DNA of 51,612 nt from Oscillospiraceae bacterium (GCA_029006135.1 JAQXGE010000027.1:1-51612); one strand, 5' to 3'. Counted from the first letter of the stretch, positions 35,175-43,973 are shown. The notes: a model not told the origin generated them from the sequence alone. Made by a program: numbers and translations.

Positions 35175-36458
35175 ATGGCCGCGAAGACATTGTACACTGT
35201 GATCGTTGCCGACGATGAGGATGAGCTGCGCGAAGCTGTCTGCTCAATGATTCCCTGGCAGGAACTGGGGTTCCGCCTGGTGGGCAGCGCCAGCAACGGC
35301 TTGGACGCCCTGCAGCTTGTGGAGAAGCTCGAGCCCGACCTGCTTTTGACTGACATCCGGATGCCCTTTATTTCCGGCATTGAGCTGGCCCGACAGGTGC
35401 GGGAGATTCGCCCCGCCATGAACATCGCCTTTTTGAGCGGCTACGATGATTTCGAGTACGCCAAACAGGCCATCCAGTACAATATCATCAGCTATATGCT
35501 CAAGCCTCTGACCATGGAAGGCCTTGCCGCCGAGCTGCGCAGCATCCGTCAGAAGATTGATGAAAAGTTTGCCATGTTCCGCCAGGCCGATGACCAGGCC
35601 GCAGGCCAGGATATGCGCGCCGCCATGCTGATGCCCTTGGTGCTGGACGACTATGCCGAGTCGGAAGGCGAGGCCCAGGCTGAAGCCTACGCCCGGCAGT
35701 GCGGGCTTTTGCGCGATTTGGATGACAAACCCTGCTATACCGTGATGGTCTCAACTCTGCTGGATGAGGACGGCGCCAACTGCACCGCTCCCTCCTTTGT
35801 GAGGTCGGTGGACACGCTGGCCGCCAAATACCTGCGCAGCGTCAGCTTTTTTGCGGCGGGCAAGGTCATCTCGGTACTGCTGGGCAATCCCTCCGATTTT
35901 GACGAGTACCTGCACATTCTGGCCGACGAAATTCCCCAGGTGGCCGCCCGCATCCTGGGCAAACACTGCCGCATCGGCGTCAGCCGCGCGGCCCGGTCTC
36001 TGACCGGCCTGCACGATGCCTACCGGGAAGCCATGGAAGTCCTGCGCCAGGGCGACCCTACCGAGGGCGGCGCCCAGTTCATTAGTGACCTTGTCCCCGC
36101 TGCCAAAGGCGGCAGCCTGCTGTGCAAGCGGGCGTTGGACGCCCTGGACCAGCATTACATGGACGCCGACCTTTCCTTAGTATCCCTGAGCGGAATGCTG
36201 GACGTTAGCCCCAACCATCTGAGTGCCTGCATCAAGAAGTATGCCGGTGAGACTTTCATCAACATCCTGATCCGCAAGCGGATGGACGCCGCGCGGGAGC
36301 TTCTGGAATCCTCCAACCTCAAGATTCAGGAGGTCGCTCAGCGCTGCGGCTATACCGACCAGCACTATTTCAGCTACTGCTTCAAAAAATACTGCGGCGA
36401 GTCCCCCAACGCCCTGCGGCGCAGACTAGGCTCCGAAAAGGCGGGTGACGCGTCTTGA
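35175..36458 (+). CDS. AraC-type response regulator (YesN family)
   Basis: 427 aa. The receiver domain (residues 8-125) has the acidic pocket VADDEDE, the phosphoacceptor Asp60 in LLLTDIRMPF and the KPL lysine (SYMLKPL). The last ~100 residues are an AraC-type double HTH (VSPNHLSACIKKYAGETFIN, then KIQEVAQRCGYTDQHYFSYC). It should activate the adjacent sugar transport genes when phosphorylated by the kinase encoded next. Start choice is uncertain: the best SD (AAAGGAG, 35153-35159) points to an out-of-frame ATG at 35165, while the in-frame ATG at 35175 is about 15 nt from it. Its stop overlaps the kinase start. Confidence 0.92.
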   Translation: MAAKTLYTVIVADDEDELREAVCSMIPWQELGFRLVGSASNGLDALQLVEKLEPDLLLTDIRMPFISGIELARQVREIRPAMNIAFLSGYDDFEYAKQAIQYNIISYMLKPLTMEGLAAELRSIRQKIDEKFAMFRQADDQAAGQDMRAAMLMPLVLDDYAESEGEAQAEAYARQCGLLRDLDDKPCYTVMVSTLLDEDGANCTAPSFVRSVDTLAAKYLRSVSFFAAGKVISVLLGNPSDFDEYLHILADEIPQVAARILGKHCRIGVSRAARSLTGLHDAYREAMEVLRQGDPTEGGAQFISDLVPAAKGGSLLCKRALDALDQHYMDADLSLVSLSGMLDVSPNHLSACIKKYAGETFINILIRKRMDAARELLESSNLKIQEVAQRCGYTDQHYFSYCFKKYCGESPNALRRRLGSEKAGDAS

Positions 36459-38173
36459 AAGACCGATGCCCACATACCGGCCTGCGCATCACGACCATCC
36501 TTGTCTCCATGGTCGTAGGCGTGGTGGCCGTCATCCTGTGCTGCTGCATCTTCCTGTTCCTGGGCCGGTACCGCAGCGCCATGGTGCAGAGCGCCCAGAC
36601 CAGCAGCGCCCAGGCGGTCTCCCAAGTATCCAACACGGTAGGAAATTATCTGCTGGATATGGATCAGGCCATGCAGCTGGTGGAACAATCCATGTCGGAA
36701 AGTGTGGACAGCCGCGATGAACTGCTGTCCGCTTTTTTAAAATTTCGCCCCGACGTGGTGGCGGTGACCAGCTATTCCTCCGATGGTACTCTGCTGGACT
36801 GCTGGTCCCTGAACCACCAACCCAAGGAGAACATTTTCCAGAATCTTTCCTTTAGCATTGACAAGGCTCGCGCTTCCGGCGGGCCTTATATGACTGCGCC
36901 CCATGTAGAGACCATTTTTGAAAGCTACTATCCCTGGGTCGTCACCATGACTGCTCCGCTGACCGGCAGCGAGGAAGCCTCCTGGGTATCCCTGGACCTG
37001 AGCTTTTCCAGCATTTCCAGCTACATCAACAGCGTGGGCATTGGCCAGCGCGGTTACTGCTTTTTGATGGACACAGACGGCAATATCATCTACCACCCCC
37101 AGCAGCAGCTTCTTTATTCGGGGCTGAAGTCGGAGGATACCTCTGCCCTGGCTGCCCTACAGGACGGCTCCTACGCGGACGACACCGTCATTTACTGCGT
37201 CACCAGCATTGAAAGCAGCGGCTGGCGGGTAGTGGGCGTCAGCTATATAGACGAACTGGTCAACCGCAATGTCACCGAGATGATTCATCTTTCCATTTTG
37301 CTGGCCTTTGTGGTGCTGGCTGCGGCTCTGCTGACCAGCTGGCTGCTTTCCCAGCTGCTGGGCCGTCCCCTGCGTGGACTGGCCTCCGCCATGGAAAGCT
37401 TCGAGACCGACGCGGACCACTTTACCTACCGTCCGGTGGGCGGTACCCGGGAAGTTCAGGAACTGTCCAATTCCTTCGGACACATGGTGGTGCGCATCCA
37501 GGAACTGATGACCACCGTCCGCGAGGAGGAGGTCAACCTGCGCAAGACCGAGCTGAAGGCATTGCAGGCCCAGATCAACCCCCACTTTCTGTACAACACC
37601 CTGGACTCCATCGCCTGGATGTGTGAGCAGGGCCGCACCGCCGACGCCGTCAAGATGATCCATGCCCTGGCCCGGCTGTTCCGCATCAGCATCAGCAAGG
37701 GGCACGAGCTCATCCCTATCTCCAAGGAGATTGAGCACGCGGAAAGCTATCTCCAGATTCAGAAATACCGCTACAAGAACAAGTTCACCTATGAATTTGA
37801 CGTAGACCCCGAATGCCTCGATTATCTCTGCAACAAGATTACCCTGCAGCCCATCATTGAGAACGCCATCAACCACGGCTTGGACCTGATGGTGGAGGAA
37901 GGGCACATCGATGTGCGGGTTCGGCAGGACGGCGGGGACATCGTTTTCTTTGTGCAGGACAACGGCGTGGGCATGACGCCGGAGCAGATTGAAGCCATCA
38001 TGCAGCGCGGTCCCAAAGACCGCACCGGCATCGGCATCAAGAACGTCAACGACCGGCTCAAAATCTATTTCGGCAAAAATTACGGGCTGCATATCACCAG
38101 CGAGCCAGATGTCGGCACCTGTGTGGAAATTCGTATGCCCAAGGTACGGGAGGGCGACCATGACACGAAATAA
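36455..38173 (+). CDS. Sensor histidine kinase, YesM/LytS type
   Basis: 572 aa. A first membrane segment (about 11-37) and a second (about 275-300) flank an extracellular Cache-like sensor domain. Next come a HAMP linker (LGRPLRGLASAMESFETDAD), the His_kinase domain with phosphorylatable His377 in INPHFLYNTLDSIAWM, and a HATPase domain (NAINHGLD, GVGMTPEQIEAIM, GIGIKNVNDRLKIYFG). This architecture pairs with AraC-type regulators and often senses sugars through a binding protein. The TTG start overlaps the regulator stop (TTGA), and the end overlaps the lipoprotein gene by 14 bp, so all three are coupled. Confidence 0.93.
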   Translation: MKDRCPHTGLRITTILVSMVVGVVAVILCCCIFLFLGRYRSAMVQSAQTSSAQAVSQVSNTVGNYLLDMDQAMQLVEQSMSESVDSRDELLSAFLKFRPDVVAVTSYSSDGTLLDCWSLNHQPKENIFQNLSFSIDKARASGGPYMTAPHVETIFESYYPWVVTMTAPLTGSEEASWVSLDLSFSSISSYINSVGIGQRGYCFLMDTDGNIIYHPQQQLLYSGLKSEDTSALAALQDGSYADDTVIYCVTSIESSGWRVVGVSYIDELVNRNVTEMIHLSILLAFVVLAAALLTSWLLSQLLGRPLRGLASAMESFETDADHFTYRPVGGTREVQELSNSFGHMVVRIQELMTTVREEEVNLRKTELKALQAQINPHFLYNTLDSIAWMCEQGRTADAVKMIHALARLFRISISKGHELIPISKEIEHAESYLQIQKYRYKNKFTYEFDVDPECLDYLCNKITLQPIIENAINHGLDLMVEEGHIDVRVRQDGGDIVFFVQDNGVGMTPEQIEAIMQRGPKDRTGIGIKNVNDRLKIYFGKNYGLHITSEPDVGTCVEIRMPKVREGDHDTK

Positions 38174-39152
38174 ACGGGCATTGGCCTGCGCGGCGCTGGC
38201 TCTCGCCTGCCTGTGCGGCTGTACATCGGACACGATATCATCGGCGCAGCATTCGGTGGCTCTGGTGGCGAAATCCACCGAGACCGAGTTCTGGCTGTCG
38301 GTCTTTGCCGGAGCCGAAGCCGCCGCCACCGAGTACAACCTCAAGCTCAGCATTCTCGGCCCCGAAACAGAGGAGGACTACGAAACCCAGAACCGGATGG
38401 TCGCACAGGCCGTCTCCGAAGGCGCCGAGGCTCTGGTCTTTTCCGCCATCGACTATGAGAACAACGCCGATGCCATCGACCGTGCCGCCAGCCAGGGCGT
38501 CAAAATCGTGGCCATTGACAGCAATGTAGATTCGGAGGCGGTCAGCACCTACATCGGCACCGACAACTATGCCGCCGGGCAGATGGCCGCACAGGCCGCC
38601 CTTGACCAGGTGGAGGGTAAGCTGAAGGTTGGCATTGTCAACTATGACATCAGCAGTGCCAACGGTCAGGAGCGGGAGCGCGGGGCCGTGGACGCCTTTA
38701 CCGCCAGCGGCCGTGCGGAAATCACCGCCGTCATCAATACCCTGGCCGAAGCTCAGCACGCCCAGAACGACACCGCTGATCTTTTGCGGCAGTACCCCGA
38801 GATCAACGTTCTGCTGGCCTTCAACGAGCCCACCTGCGTGGGTGCAGCCAGTGCCGTGGAGGAGCTGGGCCTTTCGGACACGGTATTCCTGGTCGGGTTT
38901 GACTCCAACGTGGTGACGGTGGACGGCCTGCAGGAAGGCACCGTGGATGCGCTCATCGTACAAAACCCCTATGCCATGGGCTATCTGGGCGTGGAAAGCG
39001 CCTACAAACTGCTGACCGGACAGGGTTCCGGCCTGGAACGGAACGTGGATACTTCCACCCGGATCGTAGATCGCGACAATATATTTACAATGGACAGTCA
39101 AAAGGCCCTTTTTGCCTTTGAGCATCGCAAAACTAAGCAACTTGCACAATAA
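38160..39152 (+). CDS. Sugar-binding lipoprotein, probable third component of the sensor system
   Basis: 330 aa. The lipobox LCGC gives a mature Cys21. The rest is a canonical-order Peripla_BP_4 (RbsB/XylF-like) fold: SVALVAKSTETEFWLSVFAG, EALVFSAIDYENNADAIDRA, VAIDSNVDSEAVSTYIGTDN, NVLLAFNEPTCVGAASAVEE and FLVGFDSNVVTVDGLQEGTV. It is encoded with the kinase and regulator rather than with the permease, as in the XylFII-LytST three-component systems of Clostridium, so it probably presents ligand to the kinase. The ATG at 38160 has GGGAGG 6 nt upstream; the longer upstream frame is rejected. Confidence 0.9.
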   Translation: MTRNKRALACAALALACLCGCTSDTISSAQHSVALVAKSTETEFWLSVFAGAEAAATEYNLKLSILGPETEEDYETQNRMVAQAVSEGAEALVFSAIDYENNADAIDRAASQGVKIVAIDSNVDSEAVSTYIGTDNYAAGQMAAQAALDQVEGKLKVGIVNYDISSANGQERERGAVDAFTASGRAEITAVINTLAEAQHAQNDTADLLRQYPEINVLLAFNEPTCVGAASAVEELGLSDTVFLVGFDSNVVTVDGLQEGTVDALIVQNPYAMGYLGVESAYKLLTGQGSGLERNVDTSTRIVDRDNIFTMDSQKALFAFEHRKTKQLAQ

Positions 39153-39222
39153 AAATCAAACTTGTTTTTGCATATTGTCTTATTCAGATAATTTTTTACC
39201 CCTCTTTCGGTGAATTTTCACC

Positions 39223-39251
39223 TTGTTTTCGTACTCGTTTTCCTTTAGAAT
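39223..39251 (+). promoter_or_regulatory. Promoter of mglBAC
   Basis: TTGTTT at 39223-39228 and TAGAAT at 39246-39251 are 17 bp apart. The predicted start near 39258 is directly before a 9-bp hairpin. The poor -35 fits an activator-dependent promoter driven by the AraC-type regulator (inference). Confidence 0.65.
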
Positions 39252-39262
39252 AAGTAGTATCA

Positions 39263-39289
39263 GGTGAGCCCAGATAGGGAGGGCTCACC
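39263..39289 (+). promoter_or_regulatory. Perfect hairpin at the 5' end of the mglB mRNA
   Basis: GGTGAGCCC/GGGCTCACC, 9-nt loop, with no U-tract after it and the mglB SD (AAAAAGGAG) 15 nt downstream. Its place at the extreme 5' end suggests an mRNA-stabilising stem; as an inverted repeat it could also be a protein site. Confidence 0.55.
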
Positions 39290-39318
39290 AAATTGAACGA
39301 CAAAAAAGGAGAACAACT

Positions 39319-40623
39319 ATGAAAAAAACACTTGCACTGACCTTGGCAGCAGCCATGGCTCTGAGCCTGGCGGCCTGCTCCGGCGACACTGCGTCGGAGT
39401 CTTCCTCCGCGGCCGGCACCTCTGAGGCTGCCTCCGCTTCTACCTCCGCTGAGACCGGCACTGTCGCCAACAAGGACAAGCCTCTGGTCTGGTACAACCG
39501 TCAGCCCTCCAACAGCACCACCGGCGAGCTGGATATGGAAGCTCTGACCTTCAACGACAACACCTACTATGTCGGTTTCGATGCCAACCAGGGCGCTGAG
39601 CTGCAGGGCAAGATGGTCGTTGACTACATTGCTGCCCACGCCGACACCATCGACCGCAACGGCGATGGCATCATCGGCTACGTTCTGGCCATCGGCGATA
39701 TCGGCCACAACGACTCCATCGCACGTACCCGCGGCGTCCGCTCTGCTCTGGGCACCGCTGTTGAGGGTGAGAACGGCATCGTCTCCGATCCCGTCGGCAC
39801 CAACTTGGAAGGCAAGGCCACCCAGGTTCAGGACGGCACTCTCGAAGTTGGCGGCAAGACCTTCACCGTCCGTGAGCTCGCTTCTCAGGAAATGAAGAAC
39901 TCCGCCGGCGCCACTTGGGATGCTTCCACCGCCAGCACCGCGCTGACCACCTGGTCCTCCTCCATGGGCGATAACATCGACATCGTCATCTCCAACAACG
40001 ACGGCATGGGCATGGCTATGTTCAACATCTGGTCCAAGGCCAACGGCGTTCCCACCTTCGGTTATGACGCCAACGCTGACGCTGTTGCCGCTATCGCAGA
40101 AGGCTACGGCGGAACCATCAGCCAGCACGCTGACGTTCAGGCTTACTTGACTCTCCGCCTTGTCCGCAACGCTCTCGACGGCGTTGACATCAACACCGGT
40201 ATTGCCACTGCTGACGACGCCGGCAACGTTCTGAGCGACGATGTCTACTACTATGACGAGGCTTCCCGTTCTTACTACGCTCTGAACGTGGCTGTCACCG
40301 CTGACAATTATAAGGATTTCATGGACTCCACCGTTCCTTACGCTCCGGTCTCCAATCAGCTGGATACCACCGCTCACCCCGAGAAGACCGTCTGGCTCGA
40401 CATCTACAATGCTGCCGACAACTTCCTGAGCGCCACCTATCAGCCCCTGCTGGAGAAGTACGACGATCTGCTCAACCTGAAAGTTGACTACATCGGCGGC
40501 GATGGCCAGACCGAGGGCAACATCACCAACCGTCTGGGCAACCCCGATGCGTACGACGCCTTCGCCATCAACATGGTTAAGACCGACAACGCGTCTTCCT
40601 ACACCTCTCTGCTGAGCCAGTGA
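39319..40623 (+). CDS. mglB: Galactose-type substrate-binding lipoprotein, circularly permuted
   Basis: 434 aa (about 100 longer than E. coli MglB). Lipobox LAAC gives Cys20, then an S/T/A-rich linker (21-52). The family motifs occur in rotated order. KPLVWYNRQPS (54-64) equals the VPVVFFNKEPS region; then come YYVGFD, the Ca2+ loop DRNGDG (112-117), GHND, Trp200, ISNND and FGYD250. After a linker (about 338-356) the usual N-terminal segment follows: WLDIYNAADNFLS (359-371) to DAFAINMVKTDN (413-424). Ligand residues of MglB (Asp14, Phe16, Asn91, His152, Arg158, Trp183, Asp236) have equivalents; Asn256 aligns with Gln269. It should bind galactose/glucose and deliver it to MglAC. Confidence 0.93.
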   Translation: MKKTLALTLAAAMALSLAACSGDTASESSSAAGTSEAASASTSAETGTVANKDKPLVWYNRQPSNSTTGELDMEALTFNDNTYYVGFDANQGAELQGKMVVDYIAAHADTIDRNGDGIIGYVLAIGDIGHNDSIARTRGVRSALGTAVEGENGIVSDPVGTNLEGKATQVQDGTLEVGGKTFTVRELASQEMKNSAGATWDASTASTALTTWSSSMGDNIDIVISNNDGMGMAMFNIWSKANGVPTFGYDANADAVAAIAEGYGGTISQHADVQAYLTLRLVRNALDGVDINTGIATADDAGNVLSDDVYYYDEASRSYYALNVAVTADNYKDFMDSTVPYAPVSNQLDTTAHPEKTVWLDIYNAADNFLSATYQPLLEKYDDLLNLKVDYIGGDGQTEGNITNRLGNPDAYDAFAINMVKTDNASSYTSLLSQ

Positions 40624-40666
40624 TTCTGAGCGACTGCACTGAAACCTGACCACTAAGTAACCACAA

Positions 40667-40729
40667 CGCTATTAGGGAGAAGGAATTTCTCCATTGGGGA
40701 GAATACGCCCTCCCTAATAGCGCTTTTTT
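40667..40729 (+). terminator. Intra-operon terminator between mglB and mglA
   Basis: A 13-bp perfect stem (CGCTATTAGGGAG at 40667-40679, CTCCCTAATAGCG at 40710-40722) with an internal small hairpin is followed by T6. It lies within the 161-bp mglB-mglA gap, with no obvious promoter between it and mglA. Partial termination would make more binding protein than ATPase/permease. Confidence 0.8.
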
Positions 40730-40784
40730 ATGAAAGCGCAGGCGGGGTTTTCCCCGTCAATATGCAGAAACGGGAGTAACGAGA

Positions 40785-42293
40785 ATGGCAGAAGCGAAAG
40801 ATGATATCGTCTTGTCAATTCGCGGTATGTGCAAGTCATTCGGCCGCAACCGAGTGCTTGACCACATCAACCTGGATGTAAAGCGCGGTACTGTCATGGG
40901 GCTTATGGGCGAAAACGGCGCCGGTAAGTCCACTATGATGAAATGTCTCTTCGGCACCTACCAGAAGGACGAGGGCAAGATCTTCCTCAACGGCAAGGAG
41001 ATTAGCTTCTCCGGGCCGAAGGATGCCCTGGAAAACGGTATCGCCATGGTCCACCAGGAGCTGAACCAGTGCCTCGAGCGCAGTGTGATCGACAACCTGT
41101 TCCTCGGCCGGTACCCGGTCAACTCCATGGGCGTCGTTGACGAAGGACAAATGAAAAAGAAGGCGGCTGACCTGTTCCGCAAACTGGGCATGACCGTCAA
41201 CCTGACCCAGCCGATGCGCAATATGTCGGTTTCGCAGCGGCAGATGTGTGAGATTGCCAAGGCGATCTCCTACAACGCCCAGGTCATCGTCCTGGACGAG
41301 CCCACTTCCTCCCTGACGGTGCAGGAAGTTGACAAACTGTTTGAAATGATGCGGATGCTCAAATCCCAGGGCATTTCGCTGATTTACATTTCACACAAGA
41401 TGGATGAGATCTTTGAGATCTGCGATGAAGTCTCCGTTCTGCGTGACGGCAACCTGGTCATGACCAAGCCTACCAAGGATACCGACATGAACGAGCTGAT
41501 CGCTGCCATGGTCGGCCGCTCTCTGGAGAGCCGCTTCCCGCCTGTGGACAACACCCCCGGCGAGCCCATCCTGTCCATTCAGCACCTGTCCACCAAGTAC
41601 GAGCCCCATCTGCAGGACATCACCTTTGATGTGCGCAAGGGCGAGATCTTCGGTCTGTACGGCCTGGTAGGCGCCGGCCGTACAGAACTTCTGGAAACCA
41701 TCTTCGGCGTGCGCACCCGCGCGGCTGGCCGCGTTTATTTCCGCAACCGGCTGATGAACTTCAACAATGCCCACGAGGCCATTGAACACGGTTTCGCACT
41801 GATCACCGAGGAACGCAAGGCGAACGGTCTGTTCCTGAAATGTGACCTGACCTTCAATACCACCATTGCCAATCTGAACCAGTACAAGACCGGCATAGCG
41901 CTTTCCAACCCCAAGATGGTCAAAGCCACCAGCAAAGAGATCAAGACCATGCACACCAAGTGCCTGGGTCCCGACGATATGATCTCCAGCCTGTCCGGCG
42001 GCAACCAGCAGAAAGTCATTTTCGGCAAGTGGCTGGAACGTGAGCCCCAGATCTTTATGATGGACGAGCCCACGCGCGGTATCGACGTCGGCGCCAAATA
42101 TGAGATCTATGAGCTGATCATCCAGATGGCCAAACAGGGCAAGACGATCATTGTCGTCTCCTCTGAGATGCCTGAGATCCTCGGCATTACCAACCGCATC
42201 GGCGTTATGTCCAACGGACATCTTTCCGGCATTGTCAACACCAAGGAGACAAACCAGGAAGAGCTTTTGAGGCTGAGTGCGAAATACCTGTGA
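40785..42293 (+). CDS. mglA: Sugar ABC transporter ATP-binding protein, two ABC domains
   Basis: 502 aa, typical of MglA/RbsA. The first domain has Walker A GENGAGKSTMMK (about residue 45), the degenerate signature MSVSQRQM and Walker B VIVLDEPTSS. The second has the usual degenerate P-loop GLVGAGRTELLE, signature LSGGNQQK and Walker B IFMMDEPTRGIDVG. It powers galactose-type sugar uptake through MglC. The SD is GGGAG about 10 nt upstream. It ends 15 bp before mglC. Confidence 0.95.
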   Translation: MAEAKDDIVLSIRGMCKSFGRNRVLDHINLDVKRGTVMGLMGENGAGKSTMMKCLFGTYQKDEGKIFLNGKEISFSGPKDALENGIAMVHQELNQCLERSVIDNLFLGRYPVNSMGVVDEGQMKKKAADLFRKLGMTVNLTQPMRNMSVSQRQMCEIAKAISYNAQVIVLDEPTSSLTVQEVDKLFEMMRMLKSQGISLIYISHKMDEIFEICDEVSVLRDGNLVMTKPTKDTDMNELIAAMVGRSLESRFPPVDNTPGEPILSIQHLSTKYEPHLQDITFDVRKGEIFGLYGLVGAGRTELLETIFGVRTRAAGRVYFRNRLMNFNNAHEAIEHGFALITEERKANGLFLKCDLTFNTTIANLNQYKTGIALSNPKMVKATSKEIKTMHTKCLGPDDMISSLSGGNQQKVIFGKWLEREPQIFMMDEPTRGIDVGAKYEIYELIIQMAKQGKTIIVVSSEMPEILGITNRIGVMSNGHLSGIVNTKETNQEELLRLSAKYL

Positions 42294-42308
42294 GTGGGGG
42301 ATAAACAA

Positions 42309-43973
42309 ATGTCTAACAGTACGATGACAAACAGTACCATTCTTTCTGCGGAGCGGGAAGCCGAGCTCCGCAAGCCGATTGATGATTACGTCGGCAAAAT
42401 TCAGGCTCAGATTGACGAACTGCGCGTCGACGGCACCGAAAAGGTCGTCAGCCTCCAGAATGACCTGGACAACCTCAAGCGCGACCGTATCTATACCGCT
42501 GAAGAAAAGGCTTCCCGCGAGAAAAAGCTGAAGGCTGCTCTGGAAACCGCCAAGGCAGTGGAAGCCAAGAACAAGGACCAGATTTCCAAGCTGATTGCTG
42601 ATGCCGAAGCTTATCTGAAAGCTCACTACAACAGCGAGTACTATCAGTACGTGGTTGCCAGCTGCAAGGAAGAAAAGGCCGCCGCTCTGGCAAAGTATCA
42701 GGCTGCTGTCGCCCAGCTGGAAAAGGATCATCAGGCCACAGTTGCCAAGCTGACCGACCAGCAGGAGATCAAGGACGAGAAGTACGTCTACAAAAACCGC
42801 ATGTTTGACGCCAAGATGCAGCGTGACAAGGACCTGCAGGCCGTCAAGGACCGCCAGCACGCCGCGTTCGATTACAAGTATCACCTGATCGATATGCTGC
42901 GCCTGTCCAAGTTCACCGTTGCCGAGACGCTCGCTCAGCGCTGGGAGAACTACAAGTACACCTTCAACCGCCGCGACTTCCTGCTGCGCAACGGTCTGTA
43001 CATCGCGATCATCGTCATTTTCATCGCGCTGTGCATCATCACCCCCATCGTCAAGAACGTTCCGCTGCTGACTGTCAACAACATTCTGAACATTCTGCAG
43101 CAGGCTTCTCCTCGTATGTTCCTGGCTTTGGGCGTTGCAGGCCTGATCCTTCTGGCCGGCACCGACCTGTCCATCGGCCGTATGGTCGGTATGGGCATGA
43201 CCGCCGCCACCATCATCATGCACAAGGGCATCAACACCGGCTCAGTCTTTGGCCATGTGTTTGACTTCACCGGCCTGCCGGTCATTGTCCGCGTGTTCCT
43301 GGCTCTGATCGTCTGCATCATCCTGTGTACCATCTTCACCACCATCGCAGGTTTCTTCACCGCCAAGTTTAAGATGCACCCCTTCATCTCCACCATGGCA
43401 AACATGCTGGTCATCTTTGGCCTGGTCACCTACTCCACCAAGGGCGTTTCCTTCGGCGGTATCGAGACCGAGATTCCCAGTATGATTATCCCCAAGATCG
43501 GCGGTTTCCCCACCATCATTCTGTGGGCTGTTGCTGCGGTCGTTATCGTCTGGTTCATCTGGAACAAGACCACCTTTGGTAAGAACCTGTTCGCAGTCGG
43601 CGGCAACCCCGAGGCAGCCGCTGTCTCCGGTATTTCCGTCTTCCGTGTCACCGTGGGCGCTTTCATCCTGGCCGGTATCCTGTACGGCTTCGGCTCCTGG
43701 CTGGAATGCATCCGTATGGTCGGCTCCGGTTCTGCCGCTTACGGCCAGGGCTGGGAAATGGACGCCATCGCGGCCTGCGTTGTCGGCGGTGTCTCCTTCA
43801 CCGGCGGTATCGGTAAGATTTCCGGCGTGGTCGTCGGTGTCTTCATCTTCACCGCTCTGACTTACTCCCTGACCACCCTTGGTATCGACACGAACCTCCA
43901 GTTCGTCTTCTCCGGCATCATCATTCTCGTCGCAGTTATGCTCGACTGCCTCAAGTACGTCCAGAAAAAGTAA
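42309..43973 (+). CDS. mglC: Sugar ABC transporter permease with N-terminal coiled-coil domain
   Basis: 554 aa, against about 336 in E. coli MglC. Residues about 228-554 are a normal MglC/RbsC permease: LLAGTDLSIGRMVGMGMTAA, FKMHPFISTMANMLVIFGL, GGNPEAAAVSGISVF and CVVGGVSFTGGIGKISGV. Residues 1-222 are extra, hydrophilic and mostly helical with heptad-like patterns (IQAQIDELRVDGTEKVVSLQ; KAAALAKYQAAVAQLEKDHQ), and by topology cytoplasmic. I do not recognise this domain. The ATG at 42309 follows GGGGG at about 8 nt. The coding is continuous, so this is a genuine fusion, not a frameshift artefact. Confidence 0.93.
   Translation: MSNSTMTNSTILSAEREAELRKPIDDYVGKIQAQIDELRVDGTEKVVSLQNDLDNLKRDRIYTAEEKASREKKLKAALETAKAVEAKNKDQISKLIADAEAYLKAHYNSEYYQYVVASCKEEKAAALAKYQAAVAQLEKDHQATVAKLTDQQEIKDEKYVYKNRMFDAKMQRDKDLQAVKDRQHAAFDYKYHLIDMLRLSKFTVAETLAQRWENYKYTFNRRDFLLRNGLYIAIIVIFIALCIITPIVKNVPLLTVNNILNILQQASPRMFLALGVAGLILLAGTDLSIGRMVGMGMTAATIIMHKGINTGSVFGHVFDFTGLPVIVRVFLALIVCIILCTIFTTIAGFFTAKFKMHPFISTMANMLVIFGLVTYSTKGVSFGGIETEIPSMIIPKIGGFPTIILWAVAAVVIVWFIWNKTTFGKNLFAVGGNPEAAAVSGISVFRVTVGAFILAGILYGFGSWLECIRMVGSGSAAYGQGWEMDAIAACVVGGVSFTGGIGKISGVVVGVFIFTALTYSLTTLGIDTNLQFVFSGIIILVAVMLDCLKYVQKK

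Noticed and set aside
37989-38159. N-terminal extension of the sensor lipoprotein
   Set aside because: It would remove the signal peptide from the N-terminus and overlaps the kinase in another frame; the ATG at 38160 has a good SD.
39319-40623. Truncated or frameshifted MglB
   Set aside because: At first sight the canonical N-terminal segment is missing, but it is found intact at the C-terminus in one continuous frame, so permutation explains it better than truncation.
42309-42972. MglC extension as a separate upstream gene fused by sequencing error
   Set aside because: The frame is continuous, with no stop, no internal SD-ATG pair near residue 222 and consistent codon use, so a real fusion is more likely.
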